From NCBI RefSeq assembly GCF_014873755.1, contig NZ_JADBEG010000001.1, positions 10,609,001-10,673,000 on the forward strand: a DNA stretch of 64,000 nt. The letters are read 5' to 3'. The notes beneath the pieces are model-generated. The model did not search any database and was not told the origin of the DNA. It was given only the letters and a program-made list of their open reading frames with translations. How positions within the stretch are numbered: position 1 is the first letter of the stretch; every line of letters begins with the position of its first letter. The stretch comes from Amycolatopsis lexingtonensis (GTDB taxonomy: Bacteria > Actinomycetota > Actinomycetes > Mycobacteriales > Pseudonocardiaceae). The position numbers and the translations under genes were made by a program. Shown piece after piece: positions 25,954 to 35,149 of this stretch.

Positions 25954-26050
25954 CCGGCGGTCACTCAGATCGATACGGCGCCGGCTGAGTCACGCCACGT
26001 CCGTGGTTAGTGCCAGGGGCGACCCAGGTCGGAGCGGCAGTTGTCACGCG

Positions 26051-26160
26051 GCGCCGGTGGTCGGTAGCGGGCCAGCCGGCTCGGTGCGGCTGCTGTTCGG
26101 CGGTGCCCAGGTCGTCCGGCAGCGCCCGTGGTTGGTGGCGGGGCCAGCCGGATCGGCGCC
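26051..26160 (+). repeat. Imperfect direct repeat of about 38 bp
   Basis: Segments 26051-26087 and 26122-26160 are about 80% alike by eye (shared GGCGGG/GCGGG..CCAGCCGG..TCGG). They fill the gap 25954-26192 between convergent osmC and the small gene; no gene or terminator is evident there. Confidence 0.45.
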
Positions 26161-26192
26161 CCGGTCGTCAGGCCACCCGCGTCCGGCGGTGG

Positions 26193-26441
26193 CTACGCGG
26201 CGCGGGCAGTCGCCGGTCGCACGGTTGCCGTGCCCACCGCCGGGACCCAGATGCGCTCGAGGGCTGCCGCGCGGGCCTTGCGGCGCAGGCCCGCGAAGCT
26301 GTGCTTCGCCGGCACCAGGAGGGCGCTCAGCCAGGTCCGGCGGTAATCCGCCAGCGCGTCGGCCACGGGGCGGTGAAGAACGCAGTGCACCAGCCCCGGC
26401 GTGCCGAGCCGGTGCCTCCCGACGTGCTTGCTGTCCGCCAT
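26193..26441 (-). CDS. Small basic hypothetical protein
   Basis: An 82-residue protein starting [20 protein letters not shown], rich in Arg, Lys and His, with no membrane segment or recognised motif. The ATG at 26441 has an excellent ribosome-binding site (GGAGGAACG), the main reason for calling it. The last 20 residues are Ala/Val-rich and may be poorly constrained. It lies between convergent osmC and divergent coaE. I do not recognise a family. Confidence 0.5.
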   Translation of the reverse strand: MADSKHVGRHRLGTPGLVHCVLHRPVADALADYRRTWLSALLVPAKHSFAGLRRKARAAALERIWVPAVGTATVRPATARAA

Positions 26442-26623
26442 CGTTCCTCCGTGTGGGCGACCCTGTCGCGCGGACGGTACGCAATTGGGCCGGAAGAGGT
26501 GGGTAAGCAACGCGGCGTGTCCGGATATCGGTTGAGTCACGCGTCACGTTCGCCTTGCGGCTCACCCGTTCGTGTGCGTCGGGCTGGGCCGGATGCGACG
26601 CCGCGCCGTCCGGGGCGCTTGAC

Positions 26624-26629
26624 TAGGGT
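26624..26629 (+). promoter_or_regulatory. -10 box (TAGGGT) of coaE; leaderless start
   Basis: TAGGGT stands 7 nt before ATG 26637 with no Shine-Dalgarno sequence, so translation probably starts at the transcript's 5' end. Confidence 0.6.
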
Positions 26630-26636
26630 GATCGGC

Positions 26637-27821
26637 ATGTTGCGTGTGGGGTTGACCGGTGGCATCGGGGCAGGCAAGTCGACCGTGGCGAACCGGCTCG
26701 CCGAACACGGCGCCGTGCTGATCGACTCCGATCGGATCGCTCGCGAGGTGGTCGCGCCCGGGACCGAGGGGCTGGCCCGGCTCGTCGCGGAGTTCGGCGA
26801 GGACATCCTGGCCGCCGACGGCTCGCTCGACCGGCCAGCCCTCGCCGCCAAGGCCTTCGCCGACGACGAGTCGCGCCGCCGGCTGAACGCGATCGTGCAC
26901 CCGCTGGTCGGCGCCCGCACCGGGGAGCTGATGGCCGCCGCCGCGCCGGACGCCGTCATCGTCCACGACATCCCGCTGCTCGTCGAGAACGGCCTGGCGA
27001 CGGCGTACCACCTGGTCGTGGTCGTCGACGCGCCGGTCGAGGTGCGGGTCCGCCGGCTGGTGACCGCACGCGGCATGGCCGAGGACGACGCGCGGGCGCG
27101 CATCCGGGCGCAGGCGAGCGACGAGCAGCGCCGCGCCGTCGCCGACGTCTGGCTGGACAACGGCGGTCCCGAAGACGTCGTGCTGCTCGACGTCGACGCG
27201 CTGTGGGCCGACCGGCTCGTGCCCTTCGAAGCGAACGTCCGGCTGCGCAAGCCGCGCCCGCCGGTGTCCCCGAAGATCGCCGAGTACGACCTCACCTGGC
27301 CCGCGCAGGCCGAGCGGGTGCTCGCCCGGGTCCGCGCCGCGGCGGGGGAGCTCGCGCGCCGCGCCGACCACATCGGCTCGACCGCCGTGCCCGGCCTGCC
27401 CGCCAAGGACGTCCTCGACCTGCAGCTCACGGTGTCCACTTTGGACGACGCGGACACACTGCGGGAACTGCTGTCCGACGCGGGGTTCCCGCGGCTGGAA
27501 GGCGACTGGTACGACGACGCCCTGGACGGCACCGGCACGTGGCCGAAGCGCCTGCACGTCGGCGCCGACCCGAAGCGCGCGGTGAACCTGCACGTCCGGT
27601 CCGAGGAGACGCCGGCGTGGCGGCTCGCGCTGCTCTTCCGCGACTACCTGCGCGCGAACGCGAACGAGCGCGACGACTACCGCGACGTCAAGCTGCGGCT
27701 GGCCGACGCGCACGCCGGCGACGGCAACGTCGCGGCCTACGCGGAGGAGAAGCAGGAGTTCGTCAACGGCGTGTTCGCCCGCGCGGAGAAGTGGGCCGCG
27801 GCCACCGGCTGGACGCCCTAG
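26637..27821 (+). CDS. coaE: Dephospho-CoA kinase with C-terminal GrpB (UPF0157) domain
   Basis: The protein has 394 residues. Residues 1-200 are CoaE with the P-loop GGIGAGKS (8-15), [13 protein letters not shown] and the lid-region RRLVTARGM; it phosphorylates dephospho-CoA in the last step of CoA synthesis. Residues about 215-390 are a GrpB/UPF0157 nucleotidyltransferase-like domain ([20 protein letters not shown]). The fusion is normal in actinobacteria, including M. tuberculosis. ATG 26637 is set by the leaderless promoter. The stop overlaps the convergent response-regulator stop by 3 nt (CTAG). Confidence 0.95.
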   Translation: MLRVGLTGGIGAGKSTVANRLAEHGAVLIDSDRIAREVVAPGTEGLARLVAEFGEDILAADGSLDRPALAAKAFADDESRRRLNAIVHPLVGARTGELMAAAAPDAVIVHDIPLLVENGLATAYHLVVVVDAPVEVRVRRLVTARGMAEDDARARIRAQASDEQRRAVADVWLDNGGPEDVVLLDVDALWADRLVPFEANVRLRKPRPPVSPKIAEYDLTWPAQAERVLARVRAAAGELARRADHIGSTAVPGLPAKDVLDLQLTVSTLDDADTLRELLSDAGFPRLEGDWYDDALDGTGTWPKRLHVGADPKRAVNLHVRSEETPAWRLALLFRDYLRANANERDDYRDVKLRLADAHAGDGNVAAYAEEKQEFVNGVFARAEKWAAATGWTP

Positions 27822-28441
27822 GAACCCAGCAGCCCGCGTTCGAAGGCGACCGCGACCGCGGCCGCGCGGTCGTTGACGCCGAGCTTCGCGTAGACGTGGA
27901 TCAGGTGCGTCTTGACCGTCGCCTCGCTGATGAACAGCTTCTTCGCCGCTTCCTTGTTCGTCGAGCCGCGGGCGACCAGGGTGAGCACCTCGAGTTCGCG
28001 CTGGGACAGCGGTTCCCGCGCCGGCTCGCGCATCCGCCCCAGCAGCCGGCTCGCGACGGCGGGGGAGATCACCGCCTCGCCGCGGGCGGCGGCCTCGACC
28101 GCGCGGAACAGGTCCTCCCGCGGGGCGTCCTTCAGCAGGTAGCCCGTCGCGCCCGCCTCGACCGCGGGCAGGACGTCGGAGTCCGTGTCGTACGTCGTGA
28201 GCACCAGGACCCGCGCCGGGTTGCCCAGCCGGGCCAGCTCGGTGATCGCCGCGACGCCGTCGGTGCCCGGCATCCGCAGGTCCATCAGCACGACGTCGGG
28301 GCGCAGCCGCTCGGCCAGCACGACGGCTTCGGCGCCGTTCGCGGCCTCCCCGACGACCTCGAAGCCGCGGCCGGTGCAGATGCCGCGCAGGCCGTCGCGG
28401 ACGACGGGGTGGTCGTCGGCGATGAGCACGGTGATCGTCAT
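27818..28441 (-). CDS. NarL/LuxR-type response regulator
   Basis: The 207-residue protein has a receiver domain with Asp54 in VLMDLRMPG and a C-terminal LuxR helix-turn-helix ([20 protein letters not shown], then ATVKTHL). ATG 28441 overlaps the stop of the histidine kinase gene (ATGA), so the pair is translationally coupled. It is the last gene of a six-gene minus-strand run that also encodes an ABC exporter and two GT39-type enzymes. Likely targets are envelope-related genes, inferred from context only. Confidence 0.93.
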   Translation of the reverse strand: MTITVLIADDHPVVRDGLRGICTGRGFEVVGEAANGAEAVVLAERLRPDVVLMDLRMPGTDGVAAITELARLGNPARVLVLTTYDTDSDVLPAVEAGATGYLLKDAPREDLFRAVEAAARGEAVISPAVASRLLGRMREPAREPLSQRELEVLTLVARGSTNKEAAKKLFISEATVKTHLIHVYAKLGVNDRAAAVAVAFERGLLGS

Positions 28442-29709
28442 GCGGAAGCCTCCGGCGGGGCGGGGACGGCGGGCAGGACGGCCGAAATCGCGGTGCCGCC
28501 GCCGGGTTCGGACTCGACGTGCAGCGTACCGGCGAGCCGCTGGACGCGGCGGCGCATGCCCGGCAGCCCGAAGCCGGGACCGGGCTCGGGGACGAAGCCC
28601 ACGCCGTCGTCGCGGACGTCGAGGGTCGCTTCGTCGTCCATGTAGGACAGGGTGACGCCGACCCGGCCCGCCGCGGCGTGCTTGTCCACATTGGACAGAG
28701 CTTCCTGGGTGACGCGCAGGACGGTCGCCTCGATCTCCGGGTGCAGCGGCCGCGGGACGCCGGTGGTGGTGACCGCGGCGGGCACGCCGGTCCGCGCGCT
28801 CCACCGCGCCGCGACTCCGGCGAGCGCCTCGGGCAGTGTCGCGGAGTCCAGGTGCTCGGGGTGCAGCGCACGCACCGAACGCCGTGCGGCGGTGAGGTTT
28901 TCCCGCGCCAGCGCGGTCGCGGAGTCCAGGTGCCGCTGCCACTCCGCCGGCTCGTCCTTGGCCAGCGCGGCGGCTTCGAGCTGCGTGATGATGCCCGTGA
29001 AGCCCTGCGCCAGGGTGTCGTGGATCTCCTGCGCCAGCCGCTGCCGCTCGTCGAGCACCCCGGCTTCGCGGGCCTGGCTGAGCAGCTGCCGTTGCAGGCC
29101 TTCGTTCTCCGCCTGGGCCGCGGCCAGCTCGTCGAGCATGCGCCGGCGTTCCTCGTTCTGGCGGGCCACCGCCGCCGACAGCAGCCCGCCGCCCCCGATG
29201 GTCGCGGTCTGCACGACGATGACCGTGATCCAGATGCCCGGCCGCTCCCGCAGGGCGTGCACGGGACCGCCGTTGCCGAGGGTGTTGATCAGCAGCGAGG
29301 TCACCGCCAGCGCGGTGAAGGCGAGCCACGTCGGCCGCAGCCGCATGGCGGCCAGGAACGCGTAGATCATGAAGATGACGAAGGTGACGTCCCGGGCCTC
29401 CAGCACGCTGCCCAGCCCGACGATGCCGGCGAACGTGAGCAGGGCGAAGGCGGGCCGTTCGCGCAGCCGCGCCGGCGCGAAGATCACCGTACCGAGCACC
29501 CAGAGCGCGGTCACGGCGGCCAAGGTGCCGGTGATGGCCCACCAGCGGTCGTCGCGACCGCCGGCGCCGAGGCTGACGGCGGTCGAGACGACCAGGAGCA
29601 GGGCGGGAAGGACGCGCTCGATCCGGTACAGCCACGGCTGCCACCCGTCGGGGCTCCGCGCCGATTCCGGCGGCCACATCGGCCGGCTCCAGTCGGCCCC
29701 GAGGCTCAC
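28438..29709 (-). CDS. Membrane histidine kinase (HisKA_3 type)
   Basis: The protein has 423 residues. Five or six membrane segments occupy about 25-175, a coiled coil follows (..ARQNEERRRMLDELAAAQAE..), and then the phospho-acceptor His230 in LAQEIHDTLAQGFTG, the LiaS/DesK-type DHp motif. The ATPase domain shows TQEALSNVDKHA, DDGVGF and GFGLPGM. GTG 29709 overlaps the stop of the upstream GT39 gene. No large extracytoplasmic sensor is present, so it probably senses the membrane itself. Confidence 0.93.
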   Translation of the reverse strand: MSLGADWSRPMWPPESARSPDGWQPWLYRIERVLPALLLVVSTAVSLGAGGRDDRWWAITGTLAAVTALWVLGTVIFAPARLRERPAFALLTFAGIVGLGSVLEARDVTFVIFMIYAFLAAMRLRPTWLAFTALAVTSLLINTLGNGGPVHALRERPGIWITVIVVQTATIGGGGLLSAAVARQNEERRRMLDELAAAQAENEGLQRQLLSQAREAGVLDERQRLAQEIHDTLAQGFTGIITQLEAAALAKDEPAEWQRHLDSATALARENLTAARRSVRALHPEHLDSATLPEALAGVAARWSARTGVPAAVTTTGVPRPLHPEIEATVLRVTQEALSNVDKHAAAGRVGVTLSYMDDEATLDVRDDGVGFVPEPGPGFGLPGMRRRVQRLAGTLHVESEPGGGTAISAVLPAVPAPPEASA

Positions 29710-31214
29710 GCTCTCATGTCCTTGAGCCGCGGCCAGATCTCGGCCCAGTCCGCGGTCCGGCCGGTGAGCTGCCAGACGGGCATGTGCTCGCTCGCGTTGC
29801 GGACGCCGAGCCGGTTGCCGACCTGGCCGACGATGCGCGTGTTCCCGAAGTACTTCGCCAGCTTCGACGGGTCGTAGCCGACGAAGAGCACGGTATTGGC
29901 GTCGTCGGCCGGGCGGCCGAAGTACCAGAAGCCGCGACTCGGGCTGTACGCCTCGGGCAGGCCCCGCTCGGGCCCGTACCGGCCGAGCGCGCCCGCCTGC
30001 CAGTAGCCGCCGGTCACGACGGCCGTGCCCGGCGGTGCGGTCCGGTACAGCTTGGCGACGTCGTCGGCGAGGTCCGGCCAGCCGATCTCTTCGGCCGCGT
30101 ACGCGGGCCGCGGCGCGGCCGGGTGGTCGACCAGCCAGTGCGCCGGCCAGACCGGCAACGTGAACGGGAGGCTGAACAGCGCCGACAGCACGAACACCGG
30201 CCAGGTCGGCACCCATCGCCACCAGCGGGACGGTTCGAGCGCTTCGAAGTGCACGGCGGCCGCGGCCCACAGCACACCGAACATCCCGGCGGCGTAGTAG
30301 TACCGCCCGTTGGCGACCAGGAAGACCGCGACGACGCCCAGCGCCGTCCAGCCGAGGAACCGGTACGGCCGCAGCTGCTTGCTCCCGAGCAGCACCGCGA
30401 CGCCGTAGAGGACGCCGAGCGCGCCGATCACCCAACCGGCCCCGGCCAGCAGCTGCGGGACGAAACTCCCGCGGCCGCCCGCCGCGTCGACCTCGGCGCC
30501 GACCGCGTCGCCCATCCCGAGCTGCGGCCAGCCGTTCGCGCGCTGCCACAGCAGCGTCGGCACCAGTGAGACGGCGGCGATCAGCGCGCCCAGCCAGAGC
30601 TTCGGCCGCCGCAGCAGCTCCCGGGGGCCGAACGCGAGCACCGCGAGCCCGGCCACCACCCAGAACGCGCCGATGAGCAGCTTGCCGTTGAGCGCCACCG
30701 CCGTCACGGCACCGAGCCACACCAGCAGCGAATCGTCGCGGGTGCGGACCCAGCGCACCAGCAGCCACAGCACGAGCGTCCACAGCAGCGGGTCGATCGT
30801 CGACGTCGCCAGGTAGTGGCCGCTGCCCACGAACTGCCCGCAGATCGCGTACGCCGCGGCGGCCCGCGCCTGCGCCTTGCGCCGGCCGCCCAGCTCGCGG
30901 GCGATCAGCGCGGTCACGACGACCCCGGCCGCGGTCGCGGCGATCGCCGGCAGCCGGAAGACGACGAGCGAACCGGGTGCCAGGCGGTCCATCGCCCACG
31001 CCAGGAACGGGACGAGCGGCGGCTGGTCGGCGTAGCCCCAGGCCAGGTGCTTCCCGGCGGCGAGGAAGTACAGCTCGTCGCCGAAGTAGCCGTAACGCCC
31101 GGCCGTCAGCAGCAACGCGGTGGCCGTGCCCAGCGCGAGCAGCGCGACCGGCAGCCGGGCGAAGGGGGCGAGGTCGGCTTTCGCCTGGTCGGGGGCCGTG
31201 GCTACGGCGTCCAT
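29706..31214 (-). CDS. GT39-type membrane glycosyltransferase (ArnT/PMT-like), paralogue B
   Basis: The protein has 502 residues. Eleven or so membrane segments follow an N-terminal motif GRYGYFGDELYFLAAGKHLA with the DE pair expected as catalytic base in GT-C enzymes, then GYADQPPL. Such enzymes move sugars from polyprenyl phosphates to lipid or protein acceptors outside the membrane. ATG 31214 has a strong AAGGAGCACG ribosome-binding site. The paralogue lies directly upstream (51-nt gap); the histidine kinase overlaps downstream. Acceptor unknown. Confidence 0.85.
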   Translation of the reverse strand: MDAVATAPDQAKADLAPFARLPVALLALGTATALLLTAGRYGYFGDELYFLAAGKHLAWGYADQPPLVPFLAWAMDRLAPGSLVVFRLPAIAATAAGVVVTALIARELGGRRKAQARAAAAYAICGQFVGSGHYLATSTIDPLLWTLVLWLLVRWVRTRDDSLLVWLGAVTAVALNGKLLIGAFWVVAGLAVLAFGPRELLRRPKLWLGALIAAVSLVPTLLWQRANGWPQLGMGDAVGAEVDAAGGRGSFVPQLLAGAGWVIGALGVLYGVAVLLGSKQLRPYRFLGWTALGVVAVFLVANGRYYYAAGMFGVLWAAAAVHFEALEPSRWWRWVPTWPVFVLSALFSLPFTLPVWPAHWLVDHPAAPRPAYAAEEIGWPDLADDVAKLYRTAPPGTAVVTGGYWQAGALGRYGPERGLPEAYSPSRGFWYFGRPADDANTVLFVGYDPSKLAKYFGNTRIVGQVGNRLGVRNASEHMPVWQLTGRTADWAEIWPRLKDMRA

Positions 31215-31265
31215 CGTGCTCCTTGTCCGTGGTCGGCGCCGGTCCTTCCCGCACCCTACGTGTGC

Positions 31266-32762
31266 TCACGTGTGCGTGTTCACCAGCTTCGGCCACAGCT
31301 GTGACCAGGGTTCGGCGCGGCCGCTCGCCAGCCACAGCGGCACGCCGTCGAAGTAGCTCGGCTTCGCCGCACCGGTGTCCACCGTCCCGATTTGCCGCAG
31401 GCCGGTGAAGTGCCCGAGCAGCGGCCGCGGATCCTTGCCGACGAACAGGACGTCGGTGGTGTTTTCGGGCGGTACTGCCAGTGTCGCGTAGCCGCGGTTC
31501 CCGCTGGCCGGCTCGGGGAGGCCGAGGTCACGGCCGTAGCGGTCGAGCGCGCTCGCTTCCCAGTACGTCTCGGTCACCACCGCGGTCCGGTCCCGCTCGG
31601 GCAGCCGCGCGAACGCGCCGGCCACCGAGCGGGTGCCGTCCGGCCAGCCGATCTCGGCGAAGGCGAACACCGGGGCCGGCAGCGAGGGGTGCTCGGTCAG
31701 CCACGTCTGGGGCCAGACCGGCAGTGCGATGGGCACGACGAGCAGTGCGGCCAGCGCGTAGCACGGCCAGGTCGCGACCCAGCGCCACCAGCGCGCCGGT
31801 TCGCGGCGTTCGAGCGCGACGGCGGCCATCGCCCAGCACACCGGGTACATCCCGGCGACGTAATAGAACCGGCCGTTCACCGCCAGGAAGGCGAGGGTCA
31901 GCAGCACGGTCGTCCAGCCGAGGAAGCGGAGTTCGCGGCCGCGCAGGAGCCGCCACAGGCCGTAGCCCAGCAGGACCGCGCCGACCGGCAGCCCGGCGGC
32001 GGCCACCGCGGTCGGCAGGAACGCCAGCCTGCCGCCCCAGGTGCCGCCGACTTCCGCCGAGATCGCCGCGCCCATGCCGAGCTGCGGCCAGCCGTGCGTG
32101 GCCTGCCAGAGCAGCGTCGGCACCAGTGCCGCCGCGGCGATCGCCGCGCCGAGCCACAACGCGGGACGGCGCAGCAGTTCCCGTGGCCCGCAGACGAGGA
32201 TCGCGACCCCCGCGGCGAGCCAGAAGCCGCCGATGAGGAACTTCGTGTACAGCGCCGCCGCCGTCGCCACGCCGGCCCAGACGAGGAGAGCGTCGGCGCG
32301 GGTGCGCAGCCAGCGGACCAGCAGCCACAGCACCAGCGTCCAGAGGAATGGGTCCACTGTGGACGTCGCCAGGTAGTGCCCGCCCGCCAGGGACTCCACC
32401 GAGACGGCGGCAGTGGCGGCGGCGAGCGTCTGGGCCTTCGCGCCGCCGCCCAGCTCACGCGCGATCATGGCGGTGAGCACGACCCCGGCGAGCACGGCCA
32501 GCATCGCCGGGATGCGCAGCACGAACGGCGAGTGCCCGAGCGCGTCCATCGCCTTGGCCAGCAGGGGAAGCAGCGGAGGCTGGTCGACGTACCCCCACGC
32601 GAGGTGCCGTCCGGCGGCCAGGAAGTACAGCTCGTCGCCGAAGTAGCCGTAGCGGTTCGCCGTCAGCAGCAACGGGATCGCCGTCAGCACGGTCACGATC
32701 GCCACCGGCTTCACGGCGACCGGCCGGAGGACGGCCGGGGCGGGCGCGGTCGTCACTCCCAT
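31266..32762 (-). CDS. GT39-type membrane glycosyltransferase (ArnT/PMT-like), paralogue A
   Basis: The 498-residue protein is closely related to the following gene: ANRYGYFGDELYFLAAGRHL, GYVDQPPL and ..HYLATSTVDPFLWTLVLWLL.. are shared almost residue for residue. It is a polytopic membrane protein with a large C-terminal extracytoplasmic segment. ATG 32762 lies inside the end of the ABC permease gene (10-nt overlap), so it is coupled to the exporter genes. The two paralogues may act on different donors or acceptors. Confidence 0.85.
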   Translation of the reverse strand: MGVTTAPAPAVLRPVAVKPVAIVTVLTAIPLLLTANRYGYFGDELYFLAAGRHLAWGYVDQPPLLPLLAKAMDALGHSPFVLRIPAMLAVLAGVVLTAMIARELGGGAKAQTLAAATAAVSVESLAGGHYLATSTVDPFLWTLVLWLLVRWLRTRADALLVWAGVATAAALYTKFLIGGFWLAAGVAILVCGPRELLRRPALWLGAAIAAAALVPTLLWQATHGWPQLGMGAAISAEVGGTWGGRLAFLPTAVAAAGLPVGAVLLGYGLWRLLRGRELRFLGWTTVLLTLAFLAVNGRFYYVAGMYPVCWAMAAVALERREPARWWRWVATWPCYALAALLVVPIALPVWPQTWLTEHPSLPAPVFAFAEIGWPDGTRSVAGAFARLPERDRTAVVTETYWEASALDRYGRDLGLPEPASGNRGYATLAVPPENTTDVLFVGKDPRPLLGHFTGLRQIGTVDTGAAKPSYFDGVPLWLASGRAEPWSQLWPKLVNTHT

Positions 32763-33496
32763 CGGAACACCCGCGCCGCGATCGTCGTGCAGCCGACGGC
32801 GAAGGCCGCCATCGCGCCGAGCTGCAGCAGTTCGGGAGCGTCGCCGGCCCAGGTGGCACGCAGCGCGTTGAGCGTCGACCCGAGCGGCAGGACGTCGGCG
32901 ACGTGCTGCAGCACCACCGGCAGCCGCTCCTTCGGCACCCAGACCCCGCCCAGCGCCAGCATCGGGAAGAAAACGGCGCTCCCGATGCCGCTCGCCGCGC
33001 GGCCGGTCGGAGCCAAGGCGGCCACCAGCAGGCCGACGGAGAACAGCGCCAGCGCCCCGAGGACGATCGAGAGCAGGAAGCCGCCCGGGTTGCCCGGCAA
33101 GGGAATGCCGAGCGCGAGCCCGCCGACCCCGGCGATGAGCAGCACCACGACCACGGCGGCGGCCAGATTCACCAGCAGCTGCGCGGCGAGCAACCGGCTC
33201 GGCGAAACCGGGCTGGCGGAAAGCCGCTTCAGCAGGCCCTTTTCGCGGTAGGTGCCCATCACGTTCGGGAAGTGCGTCAACGCGAGCATGGCCAGCAGGA
33301 TCGTGACGGCCATCGGTGCGATCACCGTGGCCAGCGGGCTGTGACCGCCGTATTTCGGGTCCGGCTCGTTCGCGCCGGGCATCAGCCCGAACACCAGCAG
33401 CAACGCGAGCGGGATGCCGACGACGACGGCCGGCGCGCCCGGATCGCGCAGGAACACCTTGGCTTCGGCGGCGGTCAGCTTGGTCAGGACGGTCAT
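32753..33496 (-). CDS. ABC-2 type transporter permease
   Basis: The 247-residue protein has six membrane segments and the ABC-2 pattern ..TYREKGLLKRLSASPVSPSRLLAAQLLV.. (the cytoplasmic gate region). ATG 33496 is preferred because AAGGGGGAAACC precedes it; an upstream in-frame GTG (33511) overlaps the ATPase stop and is possible. It forms the membrane part of a drug- or lipid-export type ABC system with the ATPase encoded just upstream. Confidence 0.9.
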   Translation of the reverse strand: MTVLTKLTAAEAKVFLRDPGAPAVVVGIPLALLLVFGLMPGANEPDPKYGGHSPLATVIAPMAVTILLAMLALTHFPNVMGTYREKGLLKRLSASPVSPSRLLAAQLLVNLAAAVVVVLLIAGVGGLALGIPLPGNPGGFLLSIVLGALALFSVGLLVAALAPTGRAASGIGSAVFFPMLALGGVWVPKERLPVVLQHVADVLPLGSTLNALRATWAGDAPELLQLGAMAAFAVGCTTIAARVFRWE

Positions 33497-33507
33497 GGTT
33501 TCCCCCT

Positions 33508-34413
33508 TCACTCCGGCCGGTGGCCGGTGAGCGCGACGAAGGCGTCGTCGAGGCCGGCCTGCTCGACGCGCAGGTCACCGGCGAGCACGCCGAGCCGCGC
33601 GAGCAGCGACGTCACCGCGTGGAGCACGTTCCCGTCGCCGCGGACGACGAGGCGCTCGCCGTGCCGCTCGGCCGCGCGGACCTCGGGCAGCGCCCCGAGC
33701 ACGCCGGGGTCCAGCGGCGCCGACGGCCGGAACCGCACGACCTGCTCGTCGGTGACCCGGGCGACCAGCCCGGCTGGCGAGTCGACGGCGACGACGCGGC
33801 CGGCGTCGATCACCGCGATCCGGTCGCAGAGCCGTTCGGCTTCCGCCATGAAGTGCGTGACCAGCAGGATCGTCACGCCCTGGGCGCGCACGGTCTCGAT
33901 GAGGTCCCACGTGTCGCGGCGGGCCTGCGGGTCGAGGCCGGTGGTGAGCTCGTCGAGCACCGCCAGCTCCGGGCTCCCGACGAGGGCCAGCGCGATGGAC
34001 AGCCGTTGCTGCTGGCCGCCGGAAAGCTTCTTGTACGCGGTGTTCCGGTGTTCGGTCAGGCCGAGCGTGGCCAGCAGCTCGGCCGGGTCCGCGGGAGTCC
34101 GGTAGAACGCGGCGTAGAGGTCGAGCAGCTCGCCGACCCGCAGCTTGTCCTGCAGCCGGCCCTCCTGGAGTTGGACGCCGACGCGCTGGCGCAGCTCGGC
34201 CCGGTCACGGCGCGGGTCGAGGCCCAGCACCGAAAGCTCGCCGCCGTCGGGCTTCCGCAAGCCCTCCAAGCACTCGACGGTCGTGGTCTTGCCTGCGCCG
34301 TTCGGGCCCAGGATCCCGAAGATTTCGCCGCGCTCGACGGTGAACGAGACGTCGTCGACCGCGACTTTGTCCCCGTACCGCTTGTGGAGGTGCTCGACCT
34401 CGATGACCGGCAT
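33508..34413 (-). CDS. ABC transporter ATP-binding protein (DrrA-like)
   Basis: The 301-residue ATPase has Walker A GPNGAGKTTT (36-45), signature LSGGQQQRL, Walker B LAVLDELTTGLDP (Leu where Pro is usual, Glu retained) and the switch His in LLVTHFMAEA. The C-terminal 80 residues form the extra domain of the DrrA/CcmA subfamily of exporters. ATG 34413 follows AGGGGGA. First gene of the six-gene minus-strand run that ends with the two-component system. Confidence 0.92.
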   Translation of the reverse strand: MPVIEVEHLHKRYGDKVAVDDVSFTVERGEIFGILGPNGAGKTTTVECLEGLRKPDGGELSVLGLDPRRDRAELRQRVGVQLQEGRLQDKLRVGELLDLYAAFYRTPADPAELLATLGLTEHRNTAYKKLSGGQQQRLSIALALVGSPELAVLDELTTGLDPQARRDTWDLIETVRAQGVTILLVTHFMAEAERLCDRIAVIDAGRVVAVDSPAGLVARVTDEQVVRFRPSAPLDPGVLGALPEVRAAERHGERLVVRGDGNVLHAVTSLLARLGVLAGDLRVEQAGLDDAFVALTGHRPE

Positions 34414-34530
34414 GCCGCCGTCCCCCTGCTCGATCCGTATCCGACAGATCGAGAATCCCGCGGCGGACCGGTGCGGCGCGTCATCAGAACGACCCACCCC
34501 GCATCCATCGTTCGGAGGATGCGGCGGCCC

Positions 34531-35049
34531 CTAGGGGTGGCGGCGCCAGGTGAGCGCGATGTCCTTCGTGGCCAGCCAGGCGGTGAGGTCGTAGCCGTGC
34601 GCGGCCAGCCCTTCGACCGCCGCGTAGGTGGTTTCCAGTGCGTACCGCGCGTCTTCGGCGGTGACCAGGCCGGCGGCGTTGGCGTCGAGGAGCTCGTCGG
34701 TGTCGATCACCCGCAGCGAGAGCTTGTCCTTGAGCACGATGTCGACGTAGAGGTCGGTGGCGACCCAGCGCGGGCCGTCGCGGCGGACGCGGACGACGTC
34801 GAGGTAGAAGTCCTGGTCGCGTTCGTGGCCGGGGGAGAACCAGAAGTCGGTGAACCGCAGGCCCAGCCCGGGCACCAGCCACGACTCGAGGTAGTGGAAC
34901 TGGGCGCGGCCCGGCGTCGGGCGGGCGAGGTACAGGCCGAAGGGTTCTTCGCGGTACTCCTCGACCTCCCGCAGGATGCCCTTCGGGTCGATGTTCGCGC
35001 GCGCGGCGGGGTCGAAGACCTCGACCTTCGGGGGGTGCAGTGCGGCCAT
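34531..35049 (-). CDS. DUF402 protein (nucleoside di/triphosphatase or FomD-like phosphatase fold)
   Basis: The 172-residue protein shows the DUF402 core: FWFSPGHERDQDFYLDVVRV, then WVATDLYVDIVL and SLRVIDTDELLDA, with the acidic residues that bind metal in this family. Characterised members hydrolyse nucleotide tri/diphosphates or a CMP-linked intermediate (FomD); the substrate here is unknown. ATG 35049 is chosen (AGGA about 9 nt upstream); ATG 35058 is an alternative. Divergent from the DUF5685 gene. Confidence 0.8.
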   Translation of the reverse strand: MAALHPPKVEVFDPAARANIDPKGILREVEEYREEPFGLYLARPTPGRAQFHYLESWLVPGLGLRFTDFWFSPGHERDQDFYLDVVRVRRDGPRWVATDLYVDIVLKDKLSLRVIDTDELLDANAAGLVTAEDARYALETTYAAVEGLAAHGYDLTAWLATKDIALTWRRHP

Positions 35050-35149
35050 GGCGCTCATCCTGCCGGGCGGGTCACGAATCACGCAGACTCGCCGCGCGCG
35101 CCACACGTTCGGGCTAAGGTGCGCCGACTGTGAGTGAGGGGAACCGGGG

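Noticed and set aside
26637..27821. CoaE fused to a GrpB/UPF0157 domain as a novel fusion
   Set aside because: This architecture is already usual in actinobacteria, including mycobacteria.
28682..28690. Perfect TTGTCCACA DnaA-box word inside the histidine kinase gene
   Set aside because: A single 9-mer in 64 kb on either strand is about what chance allows; there is no cluster and no AT-rich unwinding region, so no chromosomal origin here.
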